Shown here: piece after piece, positions 26,141-35,524 of the stretch | Numbering within the stretch: the stretch's first letter is position 1 | How the letters are laid out: every line of letters begins with the position of its first letter | Origin: Gammaproteobacteria bacterium | Lineage (GTDB): Bacteria > Pseudomonadota > Gammaproteobacteria > Pseudomonadales > Azotimanducaceae | Direction: 5' to 3' | Assembly: GCA_005799745.1 (NCBI GenBank) | Contig: SYFY01000198.1 | Location: 1-64,000 of the forward strand | DNA: 64,000 nucleotides | Program-made: the position numbers and the translations under genes | Notes under the pieces: generated by a model | The model's database searches: none | What the model was told of the DNA's origin: nothing | Seen by the model: only the letters and a program-made list of their open reading frames with translations

Positions 26141-27667
26141 TCAATCCAGAAGTTCTGGAGTATCGGTTTTCAGTGTGTCGCCAATGAAGAACTCCGGGTC
26201 CTTCGCGCGCCACCAGGCAATAATGAGCAACCCGGAGAGAATTAAACCAACTCCCAGAACGAACACGAGTCCGACGCCGCCTACTGATGCGCCACTTCCA
26301 TAGTCCGGCGAGAACGAATCGTGCAAGGTGATGACGAAAACGAAGGTGAGACCGAGGCCGCCGAGCAACGGGAACAGGAACTTGAAGACCATCGATGACA
26401 GATCGTGAAACAGCTCCTTGCGGAAGAACCACACACACGCAAAGGCGGTGAGGCCATAGTAGAAGCAGATCATGATGCCGATGGAGTAGATCGTATCCAC
26501 GAGCACATTTTCGCTGAGATAACTCATGGTCGCGTAAAAGATGCCCGCGCCAAGACCACCTGCAACCGTGGCGTAGGAGGGAGACAGATACTTTGGATGA
26601 ATGGTGGCGAACTTTGGTGAGATGGCACGATATGACCCCATCGCGAGCAACGTGCGTGAGGTCGGCAGAAAGGTGCTGATGAGGCTCGCAGCACTCGAAG
26701 CCACAACACATAGAAACAGCAGGCTGTACCAAGGATCACCCATGATGGGCTGGGCAACCGCACCGAATACGTTGTCAGCGATGTCTTCGTTCGCGAGACC
26801 AAGTCCTGAGGTCCCCACACCGGCAAACATGATGAGCGCGACCGAAACGAGCAGATAGGTCAACAGGACGGAAACCGCACCGAGAATTGCTGCATGCCCT
26901 GGCGTCTTGTCGGCATCCCTGGTTTCTTCATTGGCAGTGAGCGCTGAATCCCATCCCCAGAACGCGAAGATCGAACCGGAGAGCCCGGCGACGAAGGCGG
27001 ATACAGTGAGCCCGTCAAGGCTGAACCAGCTCCAACTGAATTCGATGGCAGTTTCTGCGGTCGACCACCGATTGAAGGCGAAAATCGCCAGCGCAACGAG
27101 TATCAGCATCTGAAAACCCACGAGAATGTACTGCACATGGGCGGTGGTGCTGATGCCGCGATAGGCGATCCAGGTCGCCAGCGCGATATAAACAAGGCAA
27201 CTCACGACGTTAACCTGCCTGTTCTCCCATAACGTCGCGATCCATTCGCTGCCGGTGACCGCACCGATGAACTGATAGGTGAACTGTACGGCGACACCCG
27301 CCAGGTTCGAGATCACGATCACCGTTGCAAGAATCGCAGCCCAACCACCGAGCCAGCCGATGTACGGGCCAAATGCTTTGGTGGTCCAAGTGAAGGAGGT
27401 GCCGCAATCTGGGGCTACCTTGTTGAGTTCCCGATAGGCGAACGCTGCGAAGAACATCGGCAAGAAGCCCGCGAGGAAAATGATCGGGACTTGAGTCCCG
27501 GCTTCGCCCACCAGAAGGCCGATGGTGGCGGTCAGCGTATAGGCCGGTGCGACACACGAAATCGCGAGGACCGTGCTGCCTAGAAGACCGATGGAGTTGT
27601 GTGAAAGTCCTTTGTCGCGAAGGTCGTGTTCAGCCGCGTGATGAGGGTCGTGGGCTTCGATTTCCAT
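26141..27667 (-). CDS. APC superfamily amino acid permease
   Basis: 508 residues, about 12-14 membrane helices. KGLSHNSIGLLGSTVLAISCVAPAYTLTATIGLLVGEAGTQVPIIF is the APC first-helix region, and GWDSALTANEETRDADKTPGHAAILGA the helix 6 region. The start at 27667 (MEIEAHDPHH) is preferred; the open frame reaches 27745. An amino-acid or polyamine substrate is typical. No partner gene shows which. Confidence 0.87.
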   Translation of the reverse strand: MEIEAHDPHHAAEHDLRDKGLSHNSIGLLGSTVLAISCVAPAYTLTATIGLLVGEAGTQVPIIFLAGFLPMFFAAFAYRELNKVAPDCGTSFTWTTKAFGPYIGWLGGWAAILATVIVISNLAGVAVQFTYQFIGAVTGSEWIATLWENRQVNVVSCLVYIALATWIAYRGISTTAHVQYILVGFQMLILVALAIFAFNRWSTAETAIEFSWSWFSLDGLTVSAFVAGLSGSIFAFWGWDSALTANEETRDADKTPGHAAILGAVSVLLTYLLVSVALIMFAGVGTSGLGLANEDIADNVFGAVAQPIMGDPWYSLLFLCVVASSAASLISTFLPTSRTLLAMGSYRAISPKFATIHPKYLSPSYATVAGGLGAGIFYATMSYLSENVLVDTIYSIGIMICFYYGLTAFACVWFFRKELFHDLSSMVFKFLFPLLGGLGLTFVFVITLHDSFSPDYGSGASVGGVGLVFVLGVGLILSGLLIIAWWRAKDPEFFIGDTLKTDTPELLD

Positions 27668-27767
27668 CAGGAGTTCCGGTAGTGGGGCGGGGTGTTGTGG
27701 GCCGCAAGCATAGACGCCGGGGAAGGAGGGTGAAAGCCTCCCCATCGTGCGAAATTTTGGTCTTCGA

Positions 27768-29294
27768 CTACTTCACCCAATAGGGGTCGCGCAGCACTTT
27801 CTTGTAGAGCTTCCCGGTGGGGAGTCGCGGCAGCTCCACCATGAAATCAATGGACCTCGGCACCTTATAGCCTGCGAGATGTTGCCGAGCGAAGGTCGTG
27901 AGTTCATCGGCGAGGACCTTATTTGGTTCTACGCCTGGTGCGGGTTGCACCACGGCTTTCACCGCTTCGCCAAACTCTTCATTCGGAATACCAAAAACCG
28001 CCACGTCGGCGACCTTGTCATGAAGAATCAGCGCGTCCTCGATTTCACGCGGATAGATGTTCACGCCACCGTAAATGATCATGAAGGCCTTACGATCTGT
28101 CAGGAACAAATACCCATCGGCATCGAGATAACCCACATCACCGAGTGAGGTCCAGTTGGGATGTTGTGGGTGAGCGGCGCTCGCCGTCTTGGCGGCATCG
28201 TTGTGATATTCGAACGGCTTGGCTGGCTGTTCGAAATAAACGAGTCCGGCTTCACCCACGGGCATTTCTTCACCGGATTCATCACAGATGTGGATGATCC
28301 CACTCGCTGCGCGACCCACGGATCCGGGGTGGGCGAGCCAGTCTTCCGGACCGATGATGGTTGAACCGTTACGTTCCGTACCCGCGTAGTACTCCCACAG
28401 GATCGGCCCCCACCAGTTCATCATCTGCTGTTTCACTTCGACCGGGCACGGTGCAGCAGCGTGGACCGCGACTTGATGAGAAGAAAGGTCATAACGCGCT
28501 CGAATTTCTGGATCGAGCTTCAGGAAACGAACGAACATCGTGGGAACCCATTGGCTATGGGTCACGCGGTACTGTTCGATGGCTGCGAGCGCTGCCTCCG
28601 CGTCGAACTTCTCCATCATCACGACGCTGCCACCGAGGCTCAGCGTGCGCATGCAGAAACCGAAAGGCGCCGCGTGATAGAGCGGTGCAGGTGAGAGGTA
28701 GATCGTTTGATCGTTGATGCCGTAGGGATTGGCGCGATCAACACCGGGAATACCTTCGTGAATCGTCTTCCCAGAGAGCGGGCGTTTGATCCCTTTGGGT
28801 CGTCCGGTACTGCCTGAGCTGTACAACATGCTGTCGCCCATAGGCTCTACTGCGAGCGGAGCGGCTTCTTCGCGGGCAAGCAGTGTGGCGTAGTCCTGCC
28901 AACCGTCAGCAGATCCGCGCACACAAAGATGGTGCGGTGTGTCAGGTGTCAGCGTTTTCAGTGCGGCGAGGTCGCACGTTACACCCGACGCCAGAACGGC
29001 CTTGGCCGCCGAATCCGTCACGATGTAGGCCGCTTCATCGGATGTCAGGTAACGATTGATACAGGTGAGATAGAGCCCGGCGCGGATGGCTCCCCACGCA
29101 AACGGGAAATAGTCGAGGTGGTTCTCCATCAGGAGGCTGACGTGATCACCCGTTTCGAGCCCAAGCCGACGGAGGAGCCCTGCAACCTGATTGGAGGCAT
29201 CGTTGAGCTCTGCCCAAGTCATGGTCTGCCCGGTCGCGGCGTGAATGACGGCTGGCGTATCCGGCTTGATCGAAGCCCAGTGTCCCGGATACAT
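27768..29294 (-). CDS. AMP-dependent acyl-CoA synthetase
   Basis: 508 residues of the ANL superfamily. P-loop YSSGSTGRPKGIKRPL, WEYYAGTERNG, GDVGYLDADGYLFLTDRKAFMIIYGGVNIYPREIED and the C-terminal catalytic-Lys region PTGKLYKKVLRD are all present. It activates a carboxylic acid to acyl-CoA through acyl-AMP, which fits the surrounding CoA-using genes. The acid is unknown. Confidence 0.92.
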   Translation of the reverse strand: MYPGHWASIKPDTPAVIHAATGQTMTWAELNDASNQVAGLLRRLGLETGDHVSLLMENHLDYFPFAWGAIRAGLYLTCINRYLTSDEAAYIVTDSAAKAVLASGVTCDLAALKTLTPDTPHHLCVRGSADGWQDYATLLAREEAAPLAVEPMGDSMLYSSGSTGRPKGIKRPLSGKTIHEGIPGVDRANPYGINDQTIYLSPAPLYHAAPFGFCMRTLSLGGSVVMMEKFDAEAALAAIEQYRVTHSQWVPTMFVRFLKLDPEIRARYDLSSHQVAVHAAAPCPVEVKQQMMNWWGPILWEYYAGTERNGSTIIGPEDWLAHPGSVGRAASGIIHICDESGEEMPVGEAGLVYFEQPAKPFEYHNDAAKTASAAHPQHPNWTSLGDVGYLDADGYLFLTDRKAFMIIYGGVNIYPREIEDALILHDKVADVAVFGIPNEEFGEAVKAVVQPAPGVEPNKVLADELTTFARQHLAGYKVPRSIDFMVELPRLPTGKLYKKVLRDPYWVK

Positions 29295-29383
29295 GTCTTT
29301 CCCCTAAATGTTTGTTGTGTTGCGCGGCCAAGGCCCTCGGGGCTTAATACCCGAGTCTTGTAACGGGGATCAAGGGGAACAAC

Positions 29384-29800
29384 ATGAGCGATTGGGCCAC
29401 AGACCGCCAACAACTGATGGATGTGATGCTGCGTTATGCAGCCGGTGTCGATGAGCGGGACATGAAGATGTACCGCAGCTGTTTCCATGACGATGTTGAA
29501 GTCGTCGGTTTTGGCGACCAGCCGGTGCATGGAGGTGACAACTGGACGACCTACGTGATCGGCGCGCTGGAGCGCTTCGGACCCACACAACACATGCTCG
29601 GGCCGCAACTCGCGACCATCAACGGCGACAACGCGCATTGCCGTACGGATGTGCAGGCACTGCACTACATGAAAGATGCACCGAACACGACGCTAACCCT
29701 CTGGGCCACCTACAAATCCGACATGGTGCGGACTAAGGACGGCTGGAAGATCAAGCGCCATGAACTGGCATCACGAGGGCGTCGCATCCAGTCCGATTGA
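29384..29800 (+). CDS. SnoaL-like/NTF2-fold protein
   Basis: 138 residues with the cone-shaped NTF2 pattern: RQQLMDVMLRYAAGVDERDMKMYRSCFHDDVEVVGFG, then HMLGPQLATIN and WKIKRHELASRGRR. Such proteins are isomerases, hydratases or dehydratases, often of aromatic or steroid-like substrates. It overlaps the photolyase start (TTGA) and lies divergent to the acyl-CoA synthetase. A similar protein is encoded at 33961-34410. Confidence 0.82.
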   Translation: MSDWATDRQQLMDVMLRYAAGVDERDMKMYRSCFHDDVEVVGFGDQPVHGGDNWTTYVIGALERFGPTQHMLGPQLATINGDNAHCRTDVQALHYMKDAPNTTLTLWATYKSDMVRTKDGWKIKRHELASRGRRIQSD

Positions 29801-31206
29801 TCTTCGGCGTGCCACCCCTGAAACAACTCGTCTGGTTTCGCAGCGACCTTCGCGTCGAAGACAATCCGGCGCTGGTTGCTGCGTGTGGTGGTGGCAGCGT
29901 TGAGGCATGTTTTTTTGCGGCCGATGCGCAATGGGCCGCGCATCATGAAGGCCCACGCAAAACTGCCTTTGTTCGTCGAACGGTTAAAGCGCTGGCACAT
30001 GAACTCGCGGCGCTTGGGATCAAGTTGCACGTGCTACAGGTCCCCCGTTTCAGTGACGCGCCTGCTGCGATGGTCAAGCTCCTTCAGGAAACAGGCGCAG
30101 TTCAACTCCATTTCAACGCCGAATACCCGCTGGATGAAGTGAAACGCGACCGAGCGGTCTGGCGCGCAGTTAAAGCCATAGGGCGTGGTTGTGTGCGTCA
30201 CGAAGGCTCGGTGATATTGCCGCCAGGGCGCGTGCTCACGGCTGCAGCGAAACCGTTTACGGTCTTTACACCTTTCCGCCGCAAATGGTTCGGAGTAGTG
30301 ACCGACACCGATCTGCAAACACTCGACAAGCCGAAGCCGGTTGCAGCCCCGCTCGACCCCGCGCTGATGTGTTGGGACGAATCAGCCGAGCGCGAAGGCG
30401 CTGCAGCGTGGCCCGCTGGTGAGCGGGTGGCCTATCAGCAATTGCGAAATTTTGCGGCAGGTCGCTTAGCCGGTTATGCAGGGAATCGGGACTTTCCTGC
30501 GATCGAAGGAACGAGTCGACTATCGCCGTATCTTGCCATCGGCGCGATATCGCCTCGTCGATGCCTTGATGCCGCGAAGGCGCTTGCACCGGAAGCCTCC
30601 GAGGCTTGGGTCAACGAAATCCTGTGGCGCGAGTTCTACCGGCATGTGATTGCTTTGCATCCTCACGTCTCCAAAGGCGAGTCGTTTCATCAACACTATG
30701 ACCGGTTGCAGTGGGAAACGAACCCTGCGGCACTCGATGCGTGGAAGTCGGGTCTCACCGGCTATCCGCTGGTTGATGCCGCCATGCGCCAGCTCACTTC
30801 GACCGGCTGGATGCACAATCGCCTGCGCATGGTGGCAGCGATGTTTCTCACCAAGCACCTGCTCATTCACTGGCGTGAAGGCGAACGTTTCTTTATGGAG
30901 CAATTAGTCGATGCAGACTTCGCGTCGAATAACGGCGGTTGGCAGTGGAGTGCCTCAACCGGTACTGACGCGGTGCCTTACTTTCGTATCTTCAATCCCA
31001 CAACGCAAGGGCAACGGTTCGATCCGAAAGGAGTGTTTACACGCCTCCACGTGCCGGAGCTGGCCTCTGTACTGGACCGTTTCCTCTTCGAGCCTTGGAA
31101 GACAGGCTTAACATTGAACTATCCACCACCGATTGTTGATCATGTGTTCGCACGCCAGCGGGCAATTCAACGCTTTCGTGGCTTCAACCCTGATCGACCT
31201 GACTGA
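29797..31206 (+). CDS. phrB: deoxyribodipyrimidine photolyase
   Basis: About 465-469 residues of the class I CPD photolyase/cryptochrome family. LVWFRSDLRVEDNPALVAAC opens the antenna domain; GTSRLSPYLAIGAISPRR and WMHNRLRMVAAMFLTKHLLIHWREGERFFMEQLVDADFASNNGGWQWSASTGTDAVPYFRIFNP form the FAD-binding helical domain. It repairs UV-made cyclobutane dimers. The start is uncertain: TTG at 29797 overlapping the preceding stop, or GTG at 29809; neither has a good ribosome binding site. Confidence 0.93.
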   Translation: MIFGVPPLKQLVWFRSDLRVEDNPALVAACGGGSVEACFFAADAQWAAHHEGPRKTAFVRRTVKALAHELAALGIKLHVLQVPRFSDAPAAMVKLLQETGAVQLHFNAEYPLDEVKRDRAVWRAVKAIGRGCVRHEGSVILPPGRVLTAAAKPFTVFTPFRRKWFGVVTDTDLQTLDKPKPVAAPLDPALMCWDESAEREGAAAWPAGERVAYQQLRNFAAGRLAGYAGNRDFPAIEGTSRLSPYLAIGAISPRRCLDAAKALAPEASEAWVNEILWREFYRHVIALHPHVSKGESFHQHYDRLQWETNPAALDAWKSGLTGYPLVDAAMRQLTSTGWMHNRLRMVAAMFLTKHLLIHWREGERFFMEQLVDADFASNNGGWQWSASTGTDAVPYFRIFNPTTQGQRFDPKGVFTRLHVPELASVLDRFLFEPWKTGLTLNYPPPIVDHVFARQRAIQRFRGFNPDRPD

Positions 31207-31216
31207 AGGAAAACTT

Positions 31217-32770
31217 GTGGATCAACCCGACGCACCCGATTTGCGCCCCAACATTCTCTGGATCGTGGCTGATCAGCTGCGGGCCGATCATGTGGGTTTT
31301 GGCGGCAACAAGATCGTCCGCACTCCCAATCTCGACGCACTCGCAGATCGAGCAACGGTGTTTGATCGCGCCTATGTCGTCAATCCCATTTGTATGCCGA
31401 ACCGGTGTTCGATGATCACCGGGCGCATGCCGTCGTCACACGGTGTCGTGTTTAACGACCGGTCCCTTGCATGGAACTCAAACACTTGTGTGCGTCAGCT
31501 TGTTGAAAGTGGTTACGACACGGCGCTGATTGGCAAGTCGCACCTCCAACATGGGCTCAGCCGCAATGTGAGTCGAGCCGGACGTCACGCACCTACAGCG
31601 CAGTCCGTTTTTCCGGCCGGTTAGGATACTTTGGAAGATACAGAGCGCTACCTCAATGAGGCGCCTGACATCACCGACTTTTATGGGTTTCGGCATGTGG
31701 AGTTCGCAATTGGCCATGGCGATGCGGTCACCGGACATCCCTATCGCTGGGCATTGGAGCGTGGTGCCAAACCCGCTGACCTGAATGTTGCCTGGGAAAA
31801 CCCTGGACCCGCGATTGAGCGTTACCCTGACTGGTGGCAGATCTTTCAGCCAACGCTGCCCGAAGAGCTGCACTCCACGACCTTTGTCACCGAGCGCTCT
31901 ATCTCCGCGCTTGAGCGTATGGCTGCTGGGGATAGACCGTTTTTCCTGCAGTGCTCCTACCCAGATCCCCATCATCCGTTTTCGCCACCCGGCAAGTGGT
32001 GGCAGGCCTATGACCCCAACGACATGCCTGAGCCCGCGACGATCGACGACGACCTCTCCGGTGCCGCGAAGCACCTGAGCCTCATCCGTTCGTGGAAACC
32101 GTCAAAGAACATCGTGCAGATGTTTGGTGCCAACCGTGAGCTCGTGCGCCACGCCATGGCGGCCTAATTCGGCATGATCGAGATGATGGATCAAGGCATC
32201 GGTGAAGTGTTGCGAGCGTTGGATCGACTGGGGCTCGCAAAGAACACCGTGGTGATTTTTACGAGTGACCACGGTGACATGTTTGGTGATCACGGCCTCA
32301 TGCTGAAAGCGACGATGCACTATCAAGGCTGTTTGCGCTTGCCTTTGCTGATTGCAAGACCTGGAGAAGCCGGCCTGCGCACACAGTCGCTGGCCAGCTC
32401 CATGGACCTTGCACAGACGTTCCTGCATCTCGCCGGAGCAAAACCATTTGTGTATATGCAGGGTAAGAGTCTGGTGCCGGTGCTCAATGATCCGCATCGT
32501 TCGGTGCGTGATCATTGTCTCGTGGAAGAGGAGTTTCCGCTCGCGCTCATCGGCAGTCCGCTGCCACTGCATACACGAACGATTTACACCGACCGATATC
32601 GGTATTCGCAGTATTCGAGTGGTGATGTGGAGCTCTACGATCTGGTGAATGACCCGGACGAGGGTAGAAATCTTGCAATCGAATCTGATTATCGAAATCA
32701 GCGACTGGAAGTGTCAGAACGCCTCAGCGCGGCGATGATGTCGACCGCGCAAATGGGTGTATCAGCCTAG
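31217..32770 (+). pseudogene. sulfatase, interrupted by two in-frame stops
   Basis: One frame from GTG 31217 (AAGGA 6 bases upstream) to TAG 32770 reads as a 517-residue type I sulfatase. TAG at 31622-31624 (codon 136) and TAA at 32165-32167 (codon 317) break it. RPNILWIVADQLRADHVG and the formylglycine site CMPNR with Cys59 lie before the first stop; the metal-binding DHGDMFGDHG lies after the second. Similarity continues without a frame shift across both stops. The contexts suggest a lost Trp or Gln (FPAG*DTLED) and a lost Tyr (MAA*FGMIEMMD). The 1.5-kb frame is otherwise undamaged, so decay is recent or the stops are sequence errors. Confidence 0.8.
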
Positions 32771-32914
32771 GGGAGACTCTGATTGATTGGATATTTTTGT
32801 CAGAACGAGGCGAGAGGAGCGTATAAAAATCACGGAAATGCAGTAGTTCCGCGATTTTTTGGAGCGACGATCAACGAAGTCATGGCGGAAATAGACATCA
32901 ATCAGAGATTCCCC
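32770..32914. repeat. 145-bp inverted-repeat element, copy A
   Basis: Ends GGGGAGACTCTGATTGAT (32770-32787) and ATCAATCAGAGATTCCCC (32897-32914) are complements with two mismatches. An inner stem (32825-32837/32847-32859, one mismatch, 9-base loop) carries A/T runs at its base and could terminate transcription on both strands. It fills the space between the convergent sulfatase and thioesterase genes exactly, from the stop codon of one to 6 bases short of the other. In reverse orientation it aligns with the element at 57361-57516. Confidence 0.75.
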
Positions 32915-32920
32915 AGAATT

Positions 32921-33871
32921 TCAGGCGAATTCGGGCAGGTAGTGCTTATCCATCGCACTGCGAATCGTCGCCGAGATCGGAATCGCCTTGCGTGCATCCA
33001 GATCCATCGCGATACCCACAGAATCATGAATGCTGAGCATCTCACCCGTCGCTTTCACGAAAGCCCAGCGCCGTGACTGTCGTGATTTTTCCGTGATGTT
33101 CACATCCGCACCGATCCAGAGCACATCATCGCCGGCTTTAGGCCGCGCCAACTCGATGTTACGTGTTTCGAGCATCGCCCAGCCAAAGCGGTGGCCTTCA
33201 TCGGTGCGCAGAACTGGTGGACCAAACGCCTTTGCGTCAGCGCCGGCTTCGATCTGGCGACGAAAGAGAATGAACATCAGCTCAACGTCGTCGCGGAGAA
33301 TGCCGTCAGGACCACAATCTTTAGCTTCAATCGTGCCCTCACGTCGGCCTGTCATGCCGAACTCGGACGACTCTCCGATCTTTTCCAACAGGTACTTCAA
33401 GGGGATATCGGTGCGGGGTTGGTCGAGTGTCAGCGAACGGGGTGCGGCGTAGTCCGGAATCTGTACGCCATATTGTTCGTTGATTTGGCGGACGGAAGCG
33501 GGAAGGGTGATCACCTTGCGGCTCTGTTTGTCGGCCAACACGGTGCCATTCACGAAGGTCGCTGCCAACTCATCACGCGCCGGGTTGCGAATCTCGAAGT
33601 AACATCGAACCTGATTACCCACCGTTCCGAGCGCACCACCAAGGACCGTCAGTTCCGCCCCTTCGAACTGCTCCCGCCGAAAACGGCAATAGGTGTCGAT
33701 GCGTCGCAGCAGTGCTTTTTGGGTATCGAGCACCTGCTCAGACAGACCAAGTGCCGCCATCAGTTTCTGGTTCGCGCGCTCTACACGGGCAAGATAGAAC
33801 CGGACGTTCAAGTGTCCAAGTGAGTCGATTTCGTCCGGGGTGACCCGTGAGCGATCAAGTTCCTGCATCAC
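32921..33871 (-). CDS. double-hotdog acyl-CoA thioesterase-like protein
   Basis: 316 residues with two hotdog-fold halves. The first begins with PDEIDSLGHLNVRFYLARVERAN, the Asp-x-x-GH-x-N-x-x-Y pattern of 4-hydroxybenzoyl-CoA-type thioesterases. The second half has HRFGWAMLETRNIELARPKAGDDVLWIGADVNITEKSRQSRRWAF. Expected to hydrolyse a fatty or aromatic acyl-CoA; the substrate is unknown. It ends next to repeat copy A. Confidence 0.78.
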   Translation of the reverse strand: MMQELDRSRVTPDEIDSLGHLNVRFYLARVERANQKLMAALGLSEQVLDTQKALLRRIDTYCRFRREQFEGAELTVLGGALGTVGNQVRCYFEIRNPARDELAATFVNGTVLADKQSRKVITLPASVRQINEQYGVQIPDYAAPRSLTLDQPRTDIPLKYLLEKIGESSEFGMTGRREGTIEAKDCGPDGILRDDVELMFILFRRQIEAGADAKAFGPPVLRTDEGHRFGWAMLETRNIELARPKAGDDVLWIGADVNITEKSRQSRRWAFVKATGEMLSIHDSVGIAMDLDARKAIPISATIRSAMDKHYLPEFA

Positions 33872-33960
33872 ATCCTTCCTTCATTCCGGTGAGCCTCAGA
33901 ACCGGGCCGGGGCGCACTTTACCTTCGCAGCGCGCCCATTACACGCCGCCGGTGAGATTC

Positions 33961-34410
33961 TCAGGAGACCGCCAATCGCATGATGTCCCGGTTCCCACGG
34001 TTCCAAAATACGGTGAGCGTCACCGCACAAATTCGCCATCCGTTGGGTGTTTGCACCAGACGATCATCGTAGTAGCCGCCCAGCGCGAAATCGGAATTTC
34101 CGGTATGAGTGTGCAGAAAGTGTTCGGCTTTCATGTACATACGCAGCCGCGCTTCATTTCCGTTTGGGCCGTTCAGATCAACGATGGGGTTGGTCATGAC
34201 ATGTTGTGTCGCATCGAGGTTGTCGAAGAGACGTCGACAGTTCGATACCCACGTATCAGCGGACATCGTCGCAGCGGGTGCGCCCGAATAGGACGAAAGG
34301 TCCATTCGAATCTCATCGGTGAAGATGCTGCGATAGAGCACCCAGTCGCGGGTGTCGATGCCGTAAGCATATTCGTACTTGCGACGGATGATGTGGTCGA
34401 TGTCGTTCAT
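33961..34410 (-). CDS. SnoaL-like/NTF2-fold protein
   Basis: 149 residues: DIDHIIRRKYEYAYGIDTRDWVLYRSIFTDEIRMDL and ALGGYYDDRLVQTPNGWRICAVTLTVFWNRGN fit the SnoaL_4 type. Same strand as the LLM enzyme gene 13 bases upstream, so likely cotranscribed. Function within the pathway is not known. Confidence 0.82.
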   Translation of the reverse strand: MNDIDHIIRRKYEYAYGIDTRDWVLYRSIFTDEIRMDLSSYSGAPAATMSADTWVSNCRRLFDNLDATQHVMTNPIVDLNGPNGNEARLRMYMKAEHFLHTHTGNSDFALGGYYDDRLVQTPNGWRICAVTLTVFWNRGNRDIMRLAVS

Positions 34411-34423
34411 GGCTTTTTCCCAA

Positions 34424-35317
34424 TCAAATCAAGTGAGGGGCGAGTAACGAGTGTGATCCGGGGGCGAGCTCGGTGAGTTGGATTCGCGAAATCCCGAGGT
34501 CTCCAAGACTACGGAGTGCATCCGCCACTGCAGCTGGTTCGCCGAGGAAACGACTGAGATAGCCATTGCCAAGACCGGCTTTCAGACCTTGAACTGCAGG
34601 CCCGTTACCCACACCCGTAAGAATAAAAATTCCGAGCGGTTTGTCCGGCGCGATGCTGCGCACCTTGTCGACTTGAGCGCGTACTTCATCTTCCGTCACT
34701 GTCGCCATGATCGGAAAGTCGAGCTGACCGCCACGTGTACTGCGTGACGAAGCCTTGATCTCCACACGATCAACTAAAGGTGTCACCCGCTTGAGGGCAA
34801 CGGATCCTCCCGCCGAAGCGACCAGCGAAGGCGGAATGTCACTCACCTGAGCGAGTTGCTGAGTCCCGGTGATGCTCACTTTGTAGTGTTCACCGGCAAA
34901 CGTGCACTGTCCGGTGCGTAACAACTCACGCACGATGGTTAACGCTTCGACATATCGTGAGATGCGACCAGGACCATCGGGATAGGTCATTCCGAGCGCG
35001 TCGATCTCATCTTTCAACCAGCCGGCGCCGAGCCCCGCTTCAAATCGTCCATTCGATGCAGCCTGGAGTGACAAAGCAGCCTGCGCGAACTCCACTGGTG
35101 AACGAAAGAGGTTGTTGCAAAACGACGTGGTGATGCGAATACGCGATGTGGCGCAGGCCATTTGTGTTGCCGCGACAAACACGTGCGGGTAACGCGTGGC
35201 ACCGACCCAGAGGTGATCGCTTGCACAGATACCGTGCCAACCCTCGGCTTCTTTTTCTGCTGCCCAGTGGCCTGGGTTCGCCACTGACCCGGCGGGGAAG
35301 TTCACGAAGTATTCCAA
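34424..35317 (-). CDS. LLM-class flavin-dependent oxidoreductase
   Basis: 297 residues of the bacterial luciferase/F420-dependent reductase superfamily: GWHGICASDHLWVGATRYPHVFVAATQMACATSRIRITTSFCNN and GRFEAGLGAGWLKDEIDALGMTYPDGPGRISRYVEAL. The group uses FMN or F420; which one cannot be settled here, and F420 is uncommon in Gammaproteobacteria. First gene of a two-gene unit with the SnoaL-like gene. Confidence 0.85.
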   Translation of the reverse strand: MEYFVNFPAGSVANPGHWAAEKEAEGWHGICASDHLWVGATRYPHVFVAATQMACATSRIRITTSFCNNLFRSPVEFAQAALSLQAASNGRFEAGLGAGWLKDEIDALGMTYPDGPGRISRYVEALTIVRELLRTGQCTFAGEHYKVSITGTQQLAQVSDIPPSLVASAGGSVALKRVTPLVDRVEIKASSRSTRGGQLDFPIMATVTEDEVRAQVDKVRSIAPDKPLGIFILTGVGNGPAVQGLKAGLGNGYLSRFLGEPAAVADALRSLGDLGISRIQLTELAPGSHSLLAPHLI

Positions 35318-35524
35318 GTTGCGCTCCTGTTATCCCGCTCCATGTCTGCATGCGAGGATACCGGAAGACCTTCTCGCCGAAACCGTCGGTGATGTTCTGT
35401 GCTGGTAGCCGCGTCAGTGGACGCAGCGTTAACATGCCGGGCCGCAGCGATTTACCGCGCACACGACGGCGTCGCTTGATATCACGACTCGTAGACCGGG
35501 AAAAAACCAATAAAGGGAGGAACC

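Noticed and set aside
33191-33823. 210-residue plus-strand ORF
   Set aside because: Antisense to the hotdog thioesterase gene; composition is irregular and no motif is seen.
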